NCBI RefSeq assembly: GCF_025398735.1
Contig: NZ_CP104694.1
Location: 2,877,001 to 2,941,000, forward strand
Length of the DNA: 64,000 nucleotides
Direction of reading: 5' to 3'
From: Tahibacter amnicola
GTDB taxonomy: Bacteria; Pseudomonadota; Gammaproteobacteria; Xanthomonadales; Rhodanobacteraceae
Part shown: positions 41,719 through 51,067 of the stretch, piece by piece
Numbering within the stretch: position 1 is the stretch's first letter
Layout of the letters: every line of letters begins with the position of its first letter
Notes under the pieces: model-generated
The model's input: the letters and a program-made list of their open reading frames with translations, nothing else
Database searches by the model: none
What the model was told of the DNA's origin: nothing
Translations under genes and position numbers: made by a program

Positions 41719-43500
41719 GTGTCCGATCTCGGCACTTTCTTCACCGGCGACTTCATGCCGCATGGCTATTGCTTCCGCTGGCTCCCCGGACTCGTGTGGT
41801 TGCACGTCATCTCCGACGGCCTGACGGCACTGGCCTACACGTCGATTCCCTTCACGCTGTTCTATTTCATCCGCAAGCGCCGCGACCTTCCGTTCAACTG
41901 GATGTTCCTGCTGTTCGCGATCTTCATCATCGCCTGCGGTGCGACGCACTACCTGGAGATCTGGACACTGTGGAACGGCGCCTACTGGTTCTCGGGCGTG
42001 GTCAAGGCCATCACGGCGGCTGCCTCGGTGCCCACGGCGATCCTGCTGGCGAAGCTGGTGCCGCAGGCGCTGGCCATTCCCAGCATCCACGAACTGCGGG
42101 AGGCGAACCGGCGTCTGCAAAGCAGTGAAGCCCGGTTTCGCGGGTTGCTGGAGTCGGCACCGGATGCGGTTGTCATCGTCGACGCCATGGGAACGATTGC
42201 GCTGGTGAATCAGCAGACGGAACGCATGTTGGGTTTCCATCGCGACGAGCTCATCGGCAAGCCGGTGGAGGTGCTGATGCCGATCCGCTATCGCTACCAG
42301 CACGCGGGCCACCGGACTGACTATTTCCGCTCGCCGCGCTCGCGCTCGATGGGTGCCAAGCTCGACCTGTACGGCCTGCGCAAAGACGGCTCCGAGTTTC
42401 CGGTAGAGATCAGCTTGAGCCCGCTGGAAACGGAAGAGGGCACGCTGGTGTCGGCGGCGATCCGCGACGTGACCGAGCGCAAGCAGCAGGAACTGCGCGT
42501 CAGCCGGCTGGCGACCATCGTGGAATCGTCCGAGGATGCGATGTACTCGCGCTCGCTCGATGGCAGCGTGCAGACCTGGAACCGCGCGGCGGAGCATCTG
42601 TACGGCTACAGCGCCGACGAAATGATTGGCCAGAGCCTGATGGTCCTGATCCCTCCGTCGCATGTCACGCCGGAAGAAGTGGCGCTGGCCGTTCACGTCG
42701 GCGAACACTCGCTCAGCCGTGAAACGCTGCGCCTGCGCAAGGACGGATCGACCGTCGAAGTCGCCGTGACGGTGTCGCCCATCCGCGACAGCGTCGGGCG
42801 GCTCATTGGCGCCTGTACCGTGGCGCGCGACGTGACCGAGGAAAAACGCATCCAGGAACAGTTGCGCGCGTCGGTGCACGAAAAGGAAATCCTGCTCAAG
42901 GAAGTGCATCACCGCGTGAAGAACAACCTGCAGGTGATCTCCACGCTCATCAATATGCAGATGCGCTCCATATCGGGTAGCGCAGCCCTGATGGCGCTGG
43001 AGGAGTGCCAGTCGCGCGTGCAGGCTATCGCCTTGATTCACGAGAAGCTCTACCAGTCCAAGGACTATGCCCGCGTGCCATTCGCCGAGTACGCGCGCAG
43101 CCTCGCCCTGAATGTCTTTGATGCTGCTGGAGCCCTGGATTCGGCCGTGACGCTGGAAACGGATTTTGCGGACGTTGCCATCGCGGTGGATCGTGCGATT
43201 CCCTGTGCGCTCATTCTCAATGAACTGGTCAGCAACGCGCTCAAGCACGCGTTTGATCGTCACCAGAAGGGCACGGTCACCGTGGCGCTGCGGCGTGACC
43301 CCGACGGGCTGCTGGTGATGTCGGTCTGCGACAACGGTCGCGGGCTGCCGCCGGATCTCGAACGACGCCGCGCCAGCTCGTTGGGCATGGAGCTGGTGCA
43401 GACGCTGGTGGAGCAGCTGGACGCGTCCATGGAGATCGTCAGCGGAAAGGACAACGGAACCCAGTTCACCATTCGATTCGCGGCGGGGGAAAATCTGTGA
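41719..43500 (+). CDS. Histidine kinase with ethylene-receptor-like sensor, two PAS domains and HisKA_2
   Basis: GTG 41719 has a perfect AAAGGAGG six bases upstream. It gives 593 residues. Three N-terminal membrane helices (about 25-115) match the ethylene-binding domain of plant ETR1. Asp33, Tyr40, Cys73 and His77 (SDGLTALAY, CGATHYLEIWTLW) have the same mutual spacing as ETR1 Asp25, Tyr32, Cys65 and His69, the copper/ethylene ligands. Two PAS domains follow (about 137-255 and 262-380), then a HisKA_2 dimerisation box LLKEVHHRVKNNLQVISTL and a complete HATPase (NELVSNALKHAF, DNGRGLPP). It is translationally coupled to the next gene by GTGA, which probably encodes its partner. Confidence 0.9.
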   Translation: MSDLGTFFTGDFMPHGYCFRWLPGLVWLHVISDGLTALAYTSIPFTLFYFIRKRRDLPFNWMFLLFAIFIIACGATHYLEIWTLWNGAYWFSGVVKAITAAASVPTAILLAKLVPQALAIPSIHELREANRRLQSSEARFRGLLESAPDAVVIVDAMGTIALVNQQTERMLGFHRDELIGKPVEVLMPIRYRYQHAGHRTDYFRSPRSRSMGAKLDLYGLRKDGSEFPVEISLSPLETEEGTLVSAAIRDVTERKQQELRVSRLATIVESSEDAMYSRSLDGSVQTWNRAAEHLYGYSADEMIGQSLMVLIPPSHVTPEEVALAVHVGEHSLSRETLRLRKDGSTVEVAVTVSPIRDSVGRLIGACTVARDVTEEKRIQEQLRASVHEKEILLKEVHHRVKNNLQVISTLINMQMRSISGSAALMALEECQSRVQAIALIHEKLYQSKDYARVPFAEYARSLALNVFDAAGALDSAVTLETDFADVAIAVDRAIPCALILNELVSNALKHAFDRHQKGTVTVALRRDPDGLLVMSVCDNGRGLPPDLERRRASSLGMELVQTLVEQLDASMEIVSGKDNGTQFTIRFAAGENL

Positions 43501-44606
43501 ACGGCCCGGTACCGGTAAGGGTGTTGGTCGTCGAGGACGAACGACTGGTTGCCAAGGACCTGCAAGCCACGCTGATCGCCATGGGTTATGACGCCTTTGC
43601 TATTGCCGCTTCCGCGGAAGAGGCGTTCCGCCAGGCTGAAGCAAAACGGCCGGACGTGGTGCTGATGGACATCCGCATCCAGGGGGCGTTCGACGGCATC
43701 CACGCCGCCGATACGCTGATGGCCGCGCATGGTTGCGCCGTGGTCTACCTCACGGCCCATGCGGACGAAGAAACCATCGCTCGGGCCAAGAAAACCGGCC
43801 CGTTCGGTTATCTGCTCAAGCCGATCAAGTCGGCGGAACTGCGCGGCGCCGTCGAGGTGGCCGTGTACCGCCTCGACGCCGAGCGGCGCCTGCGCGAACG
43901 CACGCAGCAGCTGGAAGTTCTCAACCGCGATCTGGAAGCGTTCAATGCCTCGTTGTCGCACGAGGTGCGCGGGCCGTTGCGTCACATCTTCTGGTACAGC
44001 GAGCTGCTGCAGCAGCAATGCGAGGAGATACTCGACGTTGTCGGAATGGGGTATGTCCATCGCATACGGCATGCCGCGGTGAGCCTGACCACGCTCGTCG
44101 GTGACCTCCTCAAACTCGCCTCGGTCACGCGTCACCAGCTATTGCCGGAGCGCCTGAATCTCACTGCGATGACGCGCGACATCGCTGAACGCATGATCAT
44201 CGACAGCGGCGATGATGCGGGCGAGATCCTCGTGCAGGACGGCATGACCGTGCTTGGCGACCGGCCGTTGTTGCAGATCATGATGGCCAACCTGCTGGGC
44301 AGCGCCTGGGCGCAGGCCTCAGCCGAGATACCGTTGCAGATTGATGTCGGCGCGATTTTTCACCGGGGTGAGTTTGTGTACTTCGTATGCCGGCGTACCC
44401 GCACCGACGCATCGGGCGATGACGTCCAGATCCTGTTGCGCGAATCGCTCACCAACACGGCGCACGCGCCCAGCGATGCCGAGATACGTGACAGCCAGCC
44501 CGTGCTGGGGGTTGCCAGCCGTATTGCCGAACGGCACGGCGGACGGATGTGGAACGAGACCGTGCCGGGACGTGTCGTGGCGTTCTTCACCCTGCGATCC
44601 GCCTGA
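43497..44606 (+). CDS. Response regulator fused to a degenerate histidine kinase
   Basis: The product has 369 residues from GTG 43497, overlapping the kinase stop by GTGA. Residues 1-125 form a receiver domain with phospho-acceptor Asp58 (VVLMDIRIQG), acidic pocket VVEDE, T and K (YLTAHA, LLKPIK). A coiled coil (about 128-150) leads to a HisKA-like box with His in LSHEVRGPLRHIFWYSELL. The ATP-binding part is decayed: the N-box reads NLLGSAWAQA, the DxGxG box is missing (CRRTRTDASGDD) and only the tail IAERHGGRMWNE is family-like. Probably a receiver with a pseudokinase or dimerisation output, receiving phosphate from the upstream kinase. Confidence 0.85.
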   Translation: MNGPVPVRVLVVEDERLVAKDLQATLIAMGYDAFAIAASAEEAFRQAEAKRPDVVLMDIRIQGAFDGIHAADTLMAAHGCAVVYLTAHADEETIARAKKTGPFGYLLKPIKSAELRGAVEVAVYRLDAERRLRERTQQLEVLNRDLEAFNASLSHEVRGPLRHIFWYSELLQQQCEEILDVVGMGYVHRIRHAAVSLTTLVGDLLKLASVTRHQLLPERLNLTAMTRDIAERMIIDSGDDAGEILVQDGMTVLGDRPLLQIMMANLLGSAWAQASAEIPLQIDVGAIFHRGEFVYFVCRRTRTDASGDDVQILLRESLTNTAHAPSDAEIRDSQPVLGVASRIAERHGGRMWNETVPGRVVAFFTLRSA

Positions 44607-44656
44607 GGCGGGCCACGCTCGCCGGCCCGGCCGCGAGCCTTGCGGTTCGCGGCGGC

Positions 44657-47600
44657 TCAGTTGTGCGTGTGCGGCTGTTCGCGCAGTGCCTTCGCGGCCG
44701 GGCGGCGACGCGGCGCCCGTGGCGCCATGTGCTGGCTCAGTTGCTGGTCGTAGTGACGGAAGGCTTCACGCACGTGCTCCTGCAGGACGTCGGCATTGCA
44801 GGGCTTGGTGATGAAGCGGAAGACCGTACCGCGATTGACCGAGGCGATGACCGTGTCGAGATCGGCGTATCCGGACAGCACCATCCTGACGGTGCGCGGG
44901 TAGAGCTTGCGCACGCGCGCCAGGAATTCGGTGCCGCTCATTTCCGGCATGCGCTGGTCGGTCAGGATGACCTGCGTTTCGCGCATGGCCAGGATGGCCA
45001 GGGCCTTGGGGCCGCTGTCGGCCAGGATGATTTCGAAGCCTTCGGGCTGCAGCACGCGGCGCAGCGCACTGAGCACGTTCACTTCGTCATCGACAATCAG
45101 CAATGTGCGCGCACCTGGCGCGTACGTGGGGGCGGGCAGGCGGGTGCGCGAACGCAGCATCTGCGCGAAATCGTCGGCCGGAACGCCGGGGCTGAAATAG
45201 AAGCCCTGCACCTCGTCGCAGCCGCAGCGTCGCAGGTAGCTCAACTGCGCTTCGGTCTCCACGCCCTCGGCGACGACCTTCAGGTCGAGGTTGTGCGCGA
45301 TGTTGATGATGGCGTTGCAGATCGCCGCGCTGCCCGGTTCGGTGGTGAGGTCGCGCACGAAGGACTGGTCGATCTTGAGTCGCTCGATCGGCAGGTGCTT
45401 GAGGTAGTTGAGCGACGAGTGGCCGGTGCCGAAATCGTCCAGAGCGCAGCGCACGCCAATGGCGCGCAGCGCGCGCAGGGTGTCGATGCCCGACTGCATG
45501 TCGTGCATCACCGCCCCTTCGGTCAGCTCCAGTTCCAGGCTCGCGGGCTTTACGCCATGGTCGGTGAGGGCGCGGCGCACGGTTGAAACGAGGTCCGCGT
45601 GGCGGAACTGGATCGGCGACAGGTTCACCGAGACGGGGCAATCCGGCAGGCCCTGATTACGCCAGGCGGCGATCTGGCGGCAGGCCTCCTGGATCACCCA
45701 GGTGCCGAGCGGGCCGATCAGGCCGGTCGCCTCGGCCAGGCCGATGAACTGGCCGGGCGGCATCAGGCCCATGGTCGGATGATTCCAGCGCACCAGGGCC
45801 TCCGCGCCACTGATGCGGCCGGTCACCAGGTCCGCCTTGGGCTGGAAATGCAGTACGAACTCGCCGTGATCGAGGGCGGCGCGCAGCGCCGTCTCCAGGG
45901 CGAAGCCCGCGGCTTCCTGGTCGGCGCTGACCGGGTCGTAGAACTGGATGGTGCCGCCGCCCAGGGCTCGTGCCTGCGACAGCGCAACGGCCGCGTTGCG
46001 CATCTGCGCTTCCGCAGTCTGGCCGTCATGCGGGTACATGCTCACACCGATGCAGGCGTTGGGGTAGTACTCCGATCCGGCCAGCTCGAGCGGCATCATC
46101 ACCGCGTTGAGCAGGGTGCGGGCGAAGCTCAGCGGTTGCATGTCGTCGCCGCCGTCGGCCACGACCACCCCGAAGCGGTCGCCGGCCGTGCGCGCCACGA
46201 TGCCGTTACGCGTGGCGCTGGTCAGGCGTTCGGCCACACTCTTGAGCAGGAAGTCGCCGGCGTGCGAGCCCATGATTTCGTTGACCGAGCGCAGGCGTTC
46301 GACGCTGATCTTCATCACGATCACCGGACGCGAGCTGCCCTGGGCATTGCGCAGGGCCTCGCGAACGTGTTCGACAAAGCGCACGCCATTGGCCAGGCCG
46401 GTGAGCGGATCGACCTGGCTGATGTCGTCATAGGGCGAATCGGTGAGCCGGCGCGCGTCGCGCTCGCGCAGCGCCGCGATGCCGAATGCGAGGTCGTCGG
46501 CGAGTTCGCCCAGCAGTTCGATCTGACCGGGAGCAACCGCCCCTGCGGTTTCGGAATAGACGACCAGCACCCCGAAGATGCCGCCGGGATTGCGCAGTGG
46601 TACCGAGATAGCCGACCGCATGCCCGCATCCGCCGCCCGCTCGAACCAGCGCTCGTAGCTGGGTGAGGCGGGGGATTCGTCGGTCACCATGATCTGGCCG
46701 CGGCGGACGGTTGCCGCGGCCTGGCTGCGACCGAATTCCTCGGCCTTGGTCAGGGCGTTGCAGCTGGCTTCGTCCAGCCCCTTGCGCAAGGTCTGGGCGA
46801 CGATACGGAAGTCAGTGCTGTCGTCATTCCAGTAGCCGACCCAGGCCACGCCGAATCCGCCGGAGTCGACGATGCGGCGCAGGATGTCCTGGACCAGCTC
46901 GGTTTCGCTGCACGCATGGACCAGCGCATGGCTGCACTGGGCGACCAGCCGGATGGCGCGTCCGAGTTCGCGGGAATAGGCCGCCTGCTCGTGATCGGCG
47001 GGCATCGGATAGCCGGCAGATGGGTCGGCCGGCGGCGCCGGTGTTGCCACTTCCGCCAGTGAGGGCACCACCCGTCCGCCCGTGCCGAGCGCCGGGCTTC
47101 CGATGATGACCGGGTCTTTGCCGCGACGTACTAGGTAGAGGGCACCCAGGACCAGGACTACCGCCAGCAGTGGGAAGACCGGTGACGAGGGCAGGGCGGT
47201 GCGATTCTCATCCAGATTGGTCGCAAGGCTGGCCACTTCGGCCTGGGCGGCCAGGCGCAGCCGGCGCAGCTGCGCCTGGACGAGGTCGGCGTTGGCGCTG
47301 GAGGCCAGCACGCGTGTGGCGTCGGCCCGGGTGAAGGTTGCGCCGGCGCGCGGTCCGCTGACGTTGCCGGGGCTGGAAAGATCGAAGGCGGTCAGCACTT
47401 CGGCTTCGTAGGTGCGCAACGCGGCGTCGAGGGCCTGCGTGGCGGCTGTCTCGCGGGGCGTCGTCTGCGCGCTGACCAATTTGGTGAGCGCCGCGCGCAC
47501 TTGCTGGATTTGTTCGCGCAAGGCGTTGAAGGACTGCTGCGAGAGCGGTACATCCTGCTGGCGCAGCCGGTCGAGCATGGCGAGGTTTGCCCGCCGGCTC

Positions 47601-47800
47601 TCGGCGAACAGCAGCTCCATGTCGGTCAGTTGATCGATCTTCTGCTGCTGCGCGAGCAACGCGCGCTCGATAGACCAGGCGCTGCGTTGCGTCACGAGCG
47701 CTGCCGCGAGCAGGGCGCCCAGCGCGATGACCAGGATCATCGCCGCCGCAGCGCCGGAGCGGAAGTAGCGCGTGGCCGCCGTTACTTGGCCATCCAGCAT
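44657..47800 (-). CDS. GAF-GGDEF(degenerate)-EAL-REC cyclic-di-GMP phosphodiesterase
   Basis: ATG 47800 is chosen for GGGGGGA five bases upstream. It gives 1,047 residues. TM1 is about 17-37, a helical periplasmic sensor about 40-200, TM2 about 207-224, and GAF about 285-445. The GGDEF domain (about 462-625) has AGDRF in place of GGDEF, so cyclase activity is unlikely. The EAL domain (about 640-885) keeps EALVRW, VNLSPIQF, ELTEG, DDFGTGHSS, LKIDQSF, EGVET and EVQGFYFSP, so it should hydrolyse c-di-GMP. A C-terminal receiver (about 915-1030) has the acceptor Asp in VILTDQRMPEMSG and the SGYADLDTVIASVNRG pattern also seen in the double-receiver protein nearby. Confidence 0.9.
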   Translation of the reverse strand: MLDGQVTAATRYFRSGAAAAMILVIALGALLAAALVTQRSAWSIERALLAQQQKIDQLTDMELLFAESRRANLAMLDRLRQQDVPLSQQSFNALREQIQQVRAALTKLVSAQTTPRETAATQALDAALRTYEAEVLTAFDLSSPGNVSGPRAGATFTRADATRVLASSANADLVQAQLRRLRLAAQAEVASLATNLDENRTALPSSPVFPLLAVVLVLGALYLVRRGKDPVIIGSPALGTGGRVVPSLAEVATPAPPADPSAGYPMPADHEQAAYSRELGRAIRLVAQCSHALVHACSETELVQDILRRIVDSGGFGVAWVGYWNDDSTDFRIVAQTLRKGLDEASCNALTKAEEFGRSQAAATVRRGQIMVTDESPASPSYERWFERAADAGMRSAISVPLRNPGGIFGVLVVYSETAGAVAPGQIELLGELADDLAFGIAALRERDARRLTDSPYDDISQVDPLTGLANGVRFVEHVREALRNAQGSSRPVIVMKISVERLRSVNEIMGSHAGDFLLKSVAERLTSATRNGIVARTAGDRFGVVVADGGDDMQPLSFARTLLNAVMMPLELAGSEYYPNACIGVSMYPHDGQTAEAQMRNAAVALSQARALGGGTIQFYDPVSADQEAAGFALETALRAALDHGEFVLHFQPKADLVTGRISGAEALVRWNHPTMGLMPPGQFIGLAEATGLIGPLGTWVIQEACRQIAAWRNQGLPDCPVSVNLSPIQFRHADLVSTVRRALTDHGVKPASLELELTEGAVMHDMQSGIDTLRALRAIGVRCALDDFGTGHSSLNYLKHLPIERLKIDQSFVRDLTTEPGSAAICNAIINIAHNLDLKVVAEGVETEAQLSYLRRCGCDEVQGFYFSPGVPADDFAQMLRSRTRLPAPTYAPGARTLLIVDDEVNVLSALRRVLQPEGFEIILADSGPKALAILAMRETQVILTDQRMPEMSGTEFLARVRKLYPRTVRMVLSGYADLDTVIASVNRGTVFRFITKPCNADVLQEHVREAFRHYDQQLSQHMAPRAPRRRPAAKALREQPHTHN

Positions 47801-48144
47801 ATCGGTCCCCCCAAACTGGGCGCCCACCCCAGGGCAATACCCATTCGCTTCAACGAGGTTTGTCGCGGGCTAGAGTGAACCGAATCGCAGCCAGCGACAA
47901 GCGAATTGCGCCCATTCCGGACGCCGACACCTTTTTTTGACGATTGCCGCTGTTTCCGCTGTTTTCCTGCAGCCGCGGCAATACCGGCGACACACCCTTC
48001 CAGTCCTGCCTCGTGCGGCGATCATCGCGTGAGGCCAATGGATGGGCTGCGTACACGGTCACGCCTTCCCAATGGTTCTGTAACTTTTTACGTCGGCAGT
48101 GAAAGGGCTCTTGAATGTGGGGCAATGTGTGTGCAGACCGGCGC
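47801..48144 (-). other. Intergenic region between two signalling genes
   Basis: This is 344 bases, with both flanking genes on the minus strand. It should hold the promoter of the c-di-GMP phosphodiesterase gene. An A-run on the minus strand (complement of TTTTTTT at 47932-47938) lies in the middle, but no inverted repeat large enough for a terminator was seen beside it. No gene supported. Confidence 0.35.
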
Positions 48145-49047
48145 TCAGGGCTGCTGGCCGGGGGTGAACAAGGCACGGAGCTTTTCGGAGATCGGGCCGT
48201 TGTCGGCCTCGACCGTGCTCTCGACCGCGTACTGCCGGACGAGGGTCGGGTCGACGGACAGCTTCTGCGACCGGGACACGGCTTCCGAGACGATCGGCGC
48301 GAGCGAGTCGCTGTCGACGGGCTTGCCGAGCACGCGGAAGACCTGGGCCTGGTTGATCAGGTCGATCAGCTGTCCGGAATGATGGAAGGCCGTGAGAACG
48401 ACGGTGATCAGGGTGGGATCGTGGCGCTTGAGGAGCTTGAGTGCACCGGAGATGTCGCTGCCATTGACGTGGAGGTCCGACAGGACCACGCCGATGTGGC
48501 TTTGTCCCATGATATCGATGGCGTCTTCGAGATTATTGGACCAATGCACACGTTGCGTGTCGCCCAGGGCGCGGCGCACGAGCTGGCAGACATCCTCGCT
48601 GTCATCGATGACCAGGATGTCGGTCGCGCTGGGGGATGGTTCTGCCGCGGCGGTACTGGCGCCGTGCTCGAACAGAGCCTGCGAGATGCTGGCGGCATCA
48701 TCGACCTTCTTGCGCAGCTCACCCTCGTCCCAGGGCTTGCGCAGGAAGCGGAAGATCTCGCCGTCGTTGATCGAGCCGATCACGGCCGCGAGGTCGGCAT
48801 AGCCGGTCAACAGGATGCGCAGCGTGGAAGGGGAGATCGTGCGCACTTCGGTCAGGAGGTCCACGCCGGTCATCTCCGGCATGCGGTGGTCGCTGACGAC
48901 CACGTGGATGCGTTCGGTACGCACCAGGTCGAGCACCTGCTGGGGATTGGTGGTGGCGATCACGTCATAGCGACCGCGGAACATGCGTTCCAGGGAGCGG
49001 ACCATGCGTTCTTCGTCGTCGATGAATATGACTTTAGGTTTGCTCAT
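48145..49047 (-). CDS. Double-receiver response regulator
   Basis: The product has 300 residues. The first receiver (about 4-120) has acidic DDEE, acceptor Asp53 in VVVSDHRMPEMTG, TGYADLAAVIGSINDG and RKPW. The second receiver (about 142-262) has DDSED, VVLSDLHVNGSD, TAFHHSGQ and GKPVD. There is no DNA-binding or enzyme domain. The first receiver closely resembles the receiver at the end of the neighbouring EAL protein (RMPEMSG, SGYADLDTVIASVN), suggesting a shared partner or a duplication. A phosphorelay or phosphate-sink role is possible. Same strand as the phosphodiesterase gene. Confidence 0.88.
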   Translation of the reverse strand: MSKPKVIFIDDEERMVRSLERMFRGRYDVIATTNPQQVLDLVRTERIHVVVSDHRMPEMTGVDLLTEVRTISPSTLRILLTGYADLAAVIGSINDGEIFRFLRKPWDEGELRKKVDDAASISQALFEHGASTAAAEPSPSATDILVIDDSEDVCQLVRRALGDTQRVHWSNNLEDAIDIMGQSHIGVVLSDLHVNGSDISGALKLLKRHDPTLITVVLTAFHHSGQLIDLINQAQVFRVLGKPVDSDSLAPIVSEAVSRSQKLSVDPTLVRQYAVESTVEADNGPISEKLRALFTPGQQP

Positions 49048-49275
49048 CGCAGCCTCCTCAAATCGTGCGAGCGTGTTTCTCTACTGGCTTGTGCCGGGGA
49101 ATCCGGGATCGCCATTCCGTCAGGGCGGTGACGACATTCCGTCGCCGGGACGGGCCTGGTGCAGCGCACCTGTGTGATTTCAAGCGCTTGCGGCTGGTCC
49201 GTCACGGGTCCCATGACGCCTACAGCACGCGTTGTGCCAAGTCGGGCGGAGCCGGCGTGTCGCCCGGATATGCGC

Positions 49276-49305
49276 TTGACGTTCGCGCAAACGGCTCCCT
49301 AGACT
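49276..49305 (+). promoter_or_regulatory. Predicted sigma-70 promoter of the trp leader and trpE
   Basis: The -35 hexamer TTGACG (49276) and -10 hexamer TAGACT (49300) are separated by 18 bases. This would start transcription near 49311-49313, almost exactly at the leader ATG (49314). It is one of the few convincing promoter pairs seen in the window. Confidence 0.6.
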
Positions 49306-49313
49306 CCGGCCCC

Positions 49314-49421
49314 ATGCCTGTCTCGCGCGAACATTCCAGAACGTCGTACCCCCGGGGGGCCTGGTCCTGGCGTCGCCCCACGTTCTGCCCCGCGTTCGCC
49401 GCCGCATGCTGGCCGGCCTGA
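49314..49421 (+). CDS. trpL: Putative trp leader peptide (attenuation)
   Basis: A frame of 35 codons upstream of trpE starts MPVSREHSRTSYPRGAWSWR and ends CWPA. It has three Trp codons, two in W-S-W at 49362 and 49368 and one at 49410 just before the stop. Trp is rare, so three in 35 residues ahead of trpE is suggestive of ribosome-mediated attenuation. No ribosome site is seen; with the predicted promoter the message would be nearly leaderless. I did not find a clear terminator hairpin with a U-tract before trpE, so the mechanism is unproven. Confidence 0.5.
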   Translation: MPVSREHSRTSYPRGAWSWRRPTFCPAFAAACWPA

Positions 49422-49542
49422 CCGTACCAGCTGCTTCTCCCCCTCTTCCTGATTGACCTGCCTCCCTCGCCGGGGGCGACCTGCCGCACAGCCTTTGCGC
49501 GTCCAGCGCCTGGCGGCGCGCCGATGATTTGGAGATCACCCG

Positions 49543-51057
49543 ATGCAGATCCGCACGCTGGATGAGAATGCGTTCAATGCCCTTGCCGAGCAGGGCTACA
49601 ACCGCATTCCGCTGATGGCCCAGGCCTATGCCGACCTGGATACGCCGCTGTCGCTCTACCTCAAGCTCGTCGGCGAGCCGGGACTGGCAGACACGGCAGG
49701 AAGTTTCCTGCTCGAGTCCGTCGTCGGCGGCGAGCGCTTCGGCCGCTACTCGTTCATCGGCCTGCCGGCTTCGGTACACCTGCGGGCCAGCGGAATCGGC
49801 GAGTCGGCCTTGACTGAAGTAGTCCGGGACGGTCAGGTCGTTGAGTCGCACCAGGGCAATCCACTGGAATTCATTGCGCAGTACCAGCAGCGGTTCCGCG
49901 TGGCGCTGCACGAGGGCTTGCCGCGCTTCTGCGGCGGGCTCGCGGGGTATTTCGGGTACGACGCCGTGCGTCATATCGAGCCGCGGCTGGCGCAGACGGA
50001 AAAGCCCGGTGGTATCGGGACGCCGGACATCCTGCTGCTGCAATGCGAAGAACTGGCGGTGATCGACAACCTGGCGGGGCGGATCTCGCTGATCGTGTAC
50101 GCCACGCCCGGCCATCCCGGCGCCTACGCCCAGGCCATGCGGCGCCTGGAAGCCATGCTCGAGCGTGTCCGCATGCCGCTGCAGGTACGCGAAGTGGCGC
50201 CCACGCCAACCCGGCCGGTGGAGCGCGGTTTTGACAAGGCGGACTACCTGGCTGCGGTGGCCCGGGCCAAGGAGTACATCGCAGCCGGCGACATGATGCA
50301 GGTGCAGGTCGGGCAGCGGCTGTCAAAGCGCTTCGAGGCATCGCCCCTGAGCCTCTATCGCGCGCTGCGCTCGCTCAATCCCTCGCCCTACATGTATTAC
50401 TACGACATGGGCGATTTCCACATCGTGGGTGCATCGCCCGAGATCCTGGTGCGCCAGGAACGCCGCGATGAAGGCCAGCGCATCACGATTCGGCCGCTGG
50501 CCGGCACGCGGCCGCGCGGCGCCACGCCGGAGCAGGACCGCGACCTGGAGCGCGAACTGCTGGACGATCCGAAGGAGCGTGCCGAGCACCTGATGCTGAT
50601 CGACCTGGCGCGCAACGACATCGGTCGCATCGCCAAGGCGGGCAGCGTGAAGGTGAGCGAAGCCTTCGTCGTCGAACGTTACTCGCACGTGATGCACATC
50701 ATCAGCAACGTGGATGGCGTGTTGCGCGACGGCACCACCAACAGCGACGTGCTGCGCGCCACGTTCCCGGCCGGTACCCTGACCGGCGCCCCCAAGGTGC
50801 GGGCGATGGAGATCATCGACGAACTCGAGCCGGTCAAGCGCGGCATCTACGGCGGCGCCGTGGGCTACCTGAGCTTCAGCGGCGATATGGACATGGCGAT
50901 CGCGATCCGCACCGCCATCGTCAAGGACAAGACACTCTACGCGCAGGCCTCGGCCGGTATCGTGGCCGATTCGGTGCCCGAGCTCGAATGGCGCGAGACG
51001 GAAGCCAAGGCACGCGCCGTGCTGCATGCGGCCGAACTGGTCGAACAGGGATTCTGA
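49543..51057 (+). CDS. trpE: Anthranilate synthase component I
   Basis: The product has 504 residues and uses ammonia from TrpG to convert chorismate to anthranilate, the first step of tryptophan synthesis. The LLES motif (56-59) is the Trp feedback site. The chorismate-binding core is intact ([68 protein letters not shown]). TTGGAGATCACCCG before ATG 49543 gives a good ribosome site. trpG follows after 10 bases. trpD and trpC are not next to it, so the trp genes are split. Confidence 0.96.
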   Translation: MQIRTLDENAFNALAEQGYNRIPLMAQAYADLDTPLSLYLKLVGEPGLADTAGSFLLESVVGGERFGRYSFIGLPASVHLRASGIGESALTEVVRDGQVVESHQGNPLEFIAQYQQRFRVALHEGLPRFCGGLAGYFGYDAVRHIEPRLAQTEKPGGIGTPDILLLQCEELAVIDNLAGRISLIVYATPGHPGAYAQAMRRLEAMLERVRMPLQVREVAPTPTRPVERGFDKADYLAAVARAKEYIAAGDMMQVQVGQRLSKRFEASPLSLYRALRSLNPSPYMYYYDMGDFHIVGASPEILVRQERRDEGQRITIRPLAGTRPRGATPEQDRDLERELLDDPKERAEHLMLIDLARNDIGRIAKAGSVKVSEAFVVERYSHVMHIISNVDGVLRDGTTNSDVLRATFPAGTLTGAPKVRAMEIIDELEPVKRGIYGGAVGYLSFSGDMDMAIAIRTAIVKDKTLYAQASAGIVADSVPELEWRETEAKARAVLHAAELVEQGF

Positions 51058-51067
51058 GGGTTATTCC

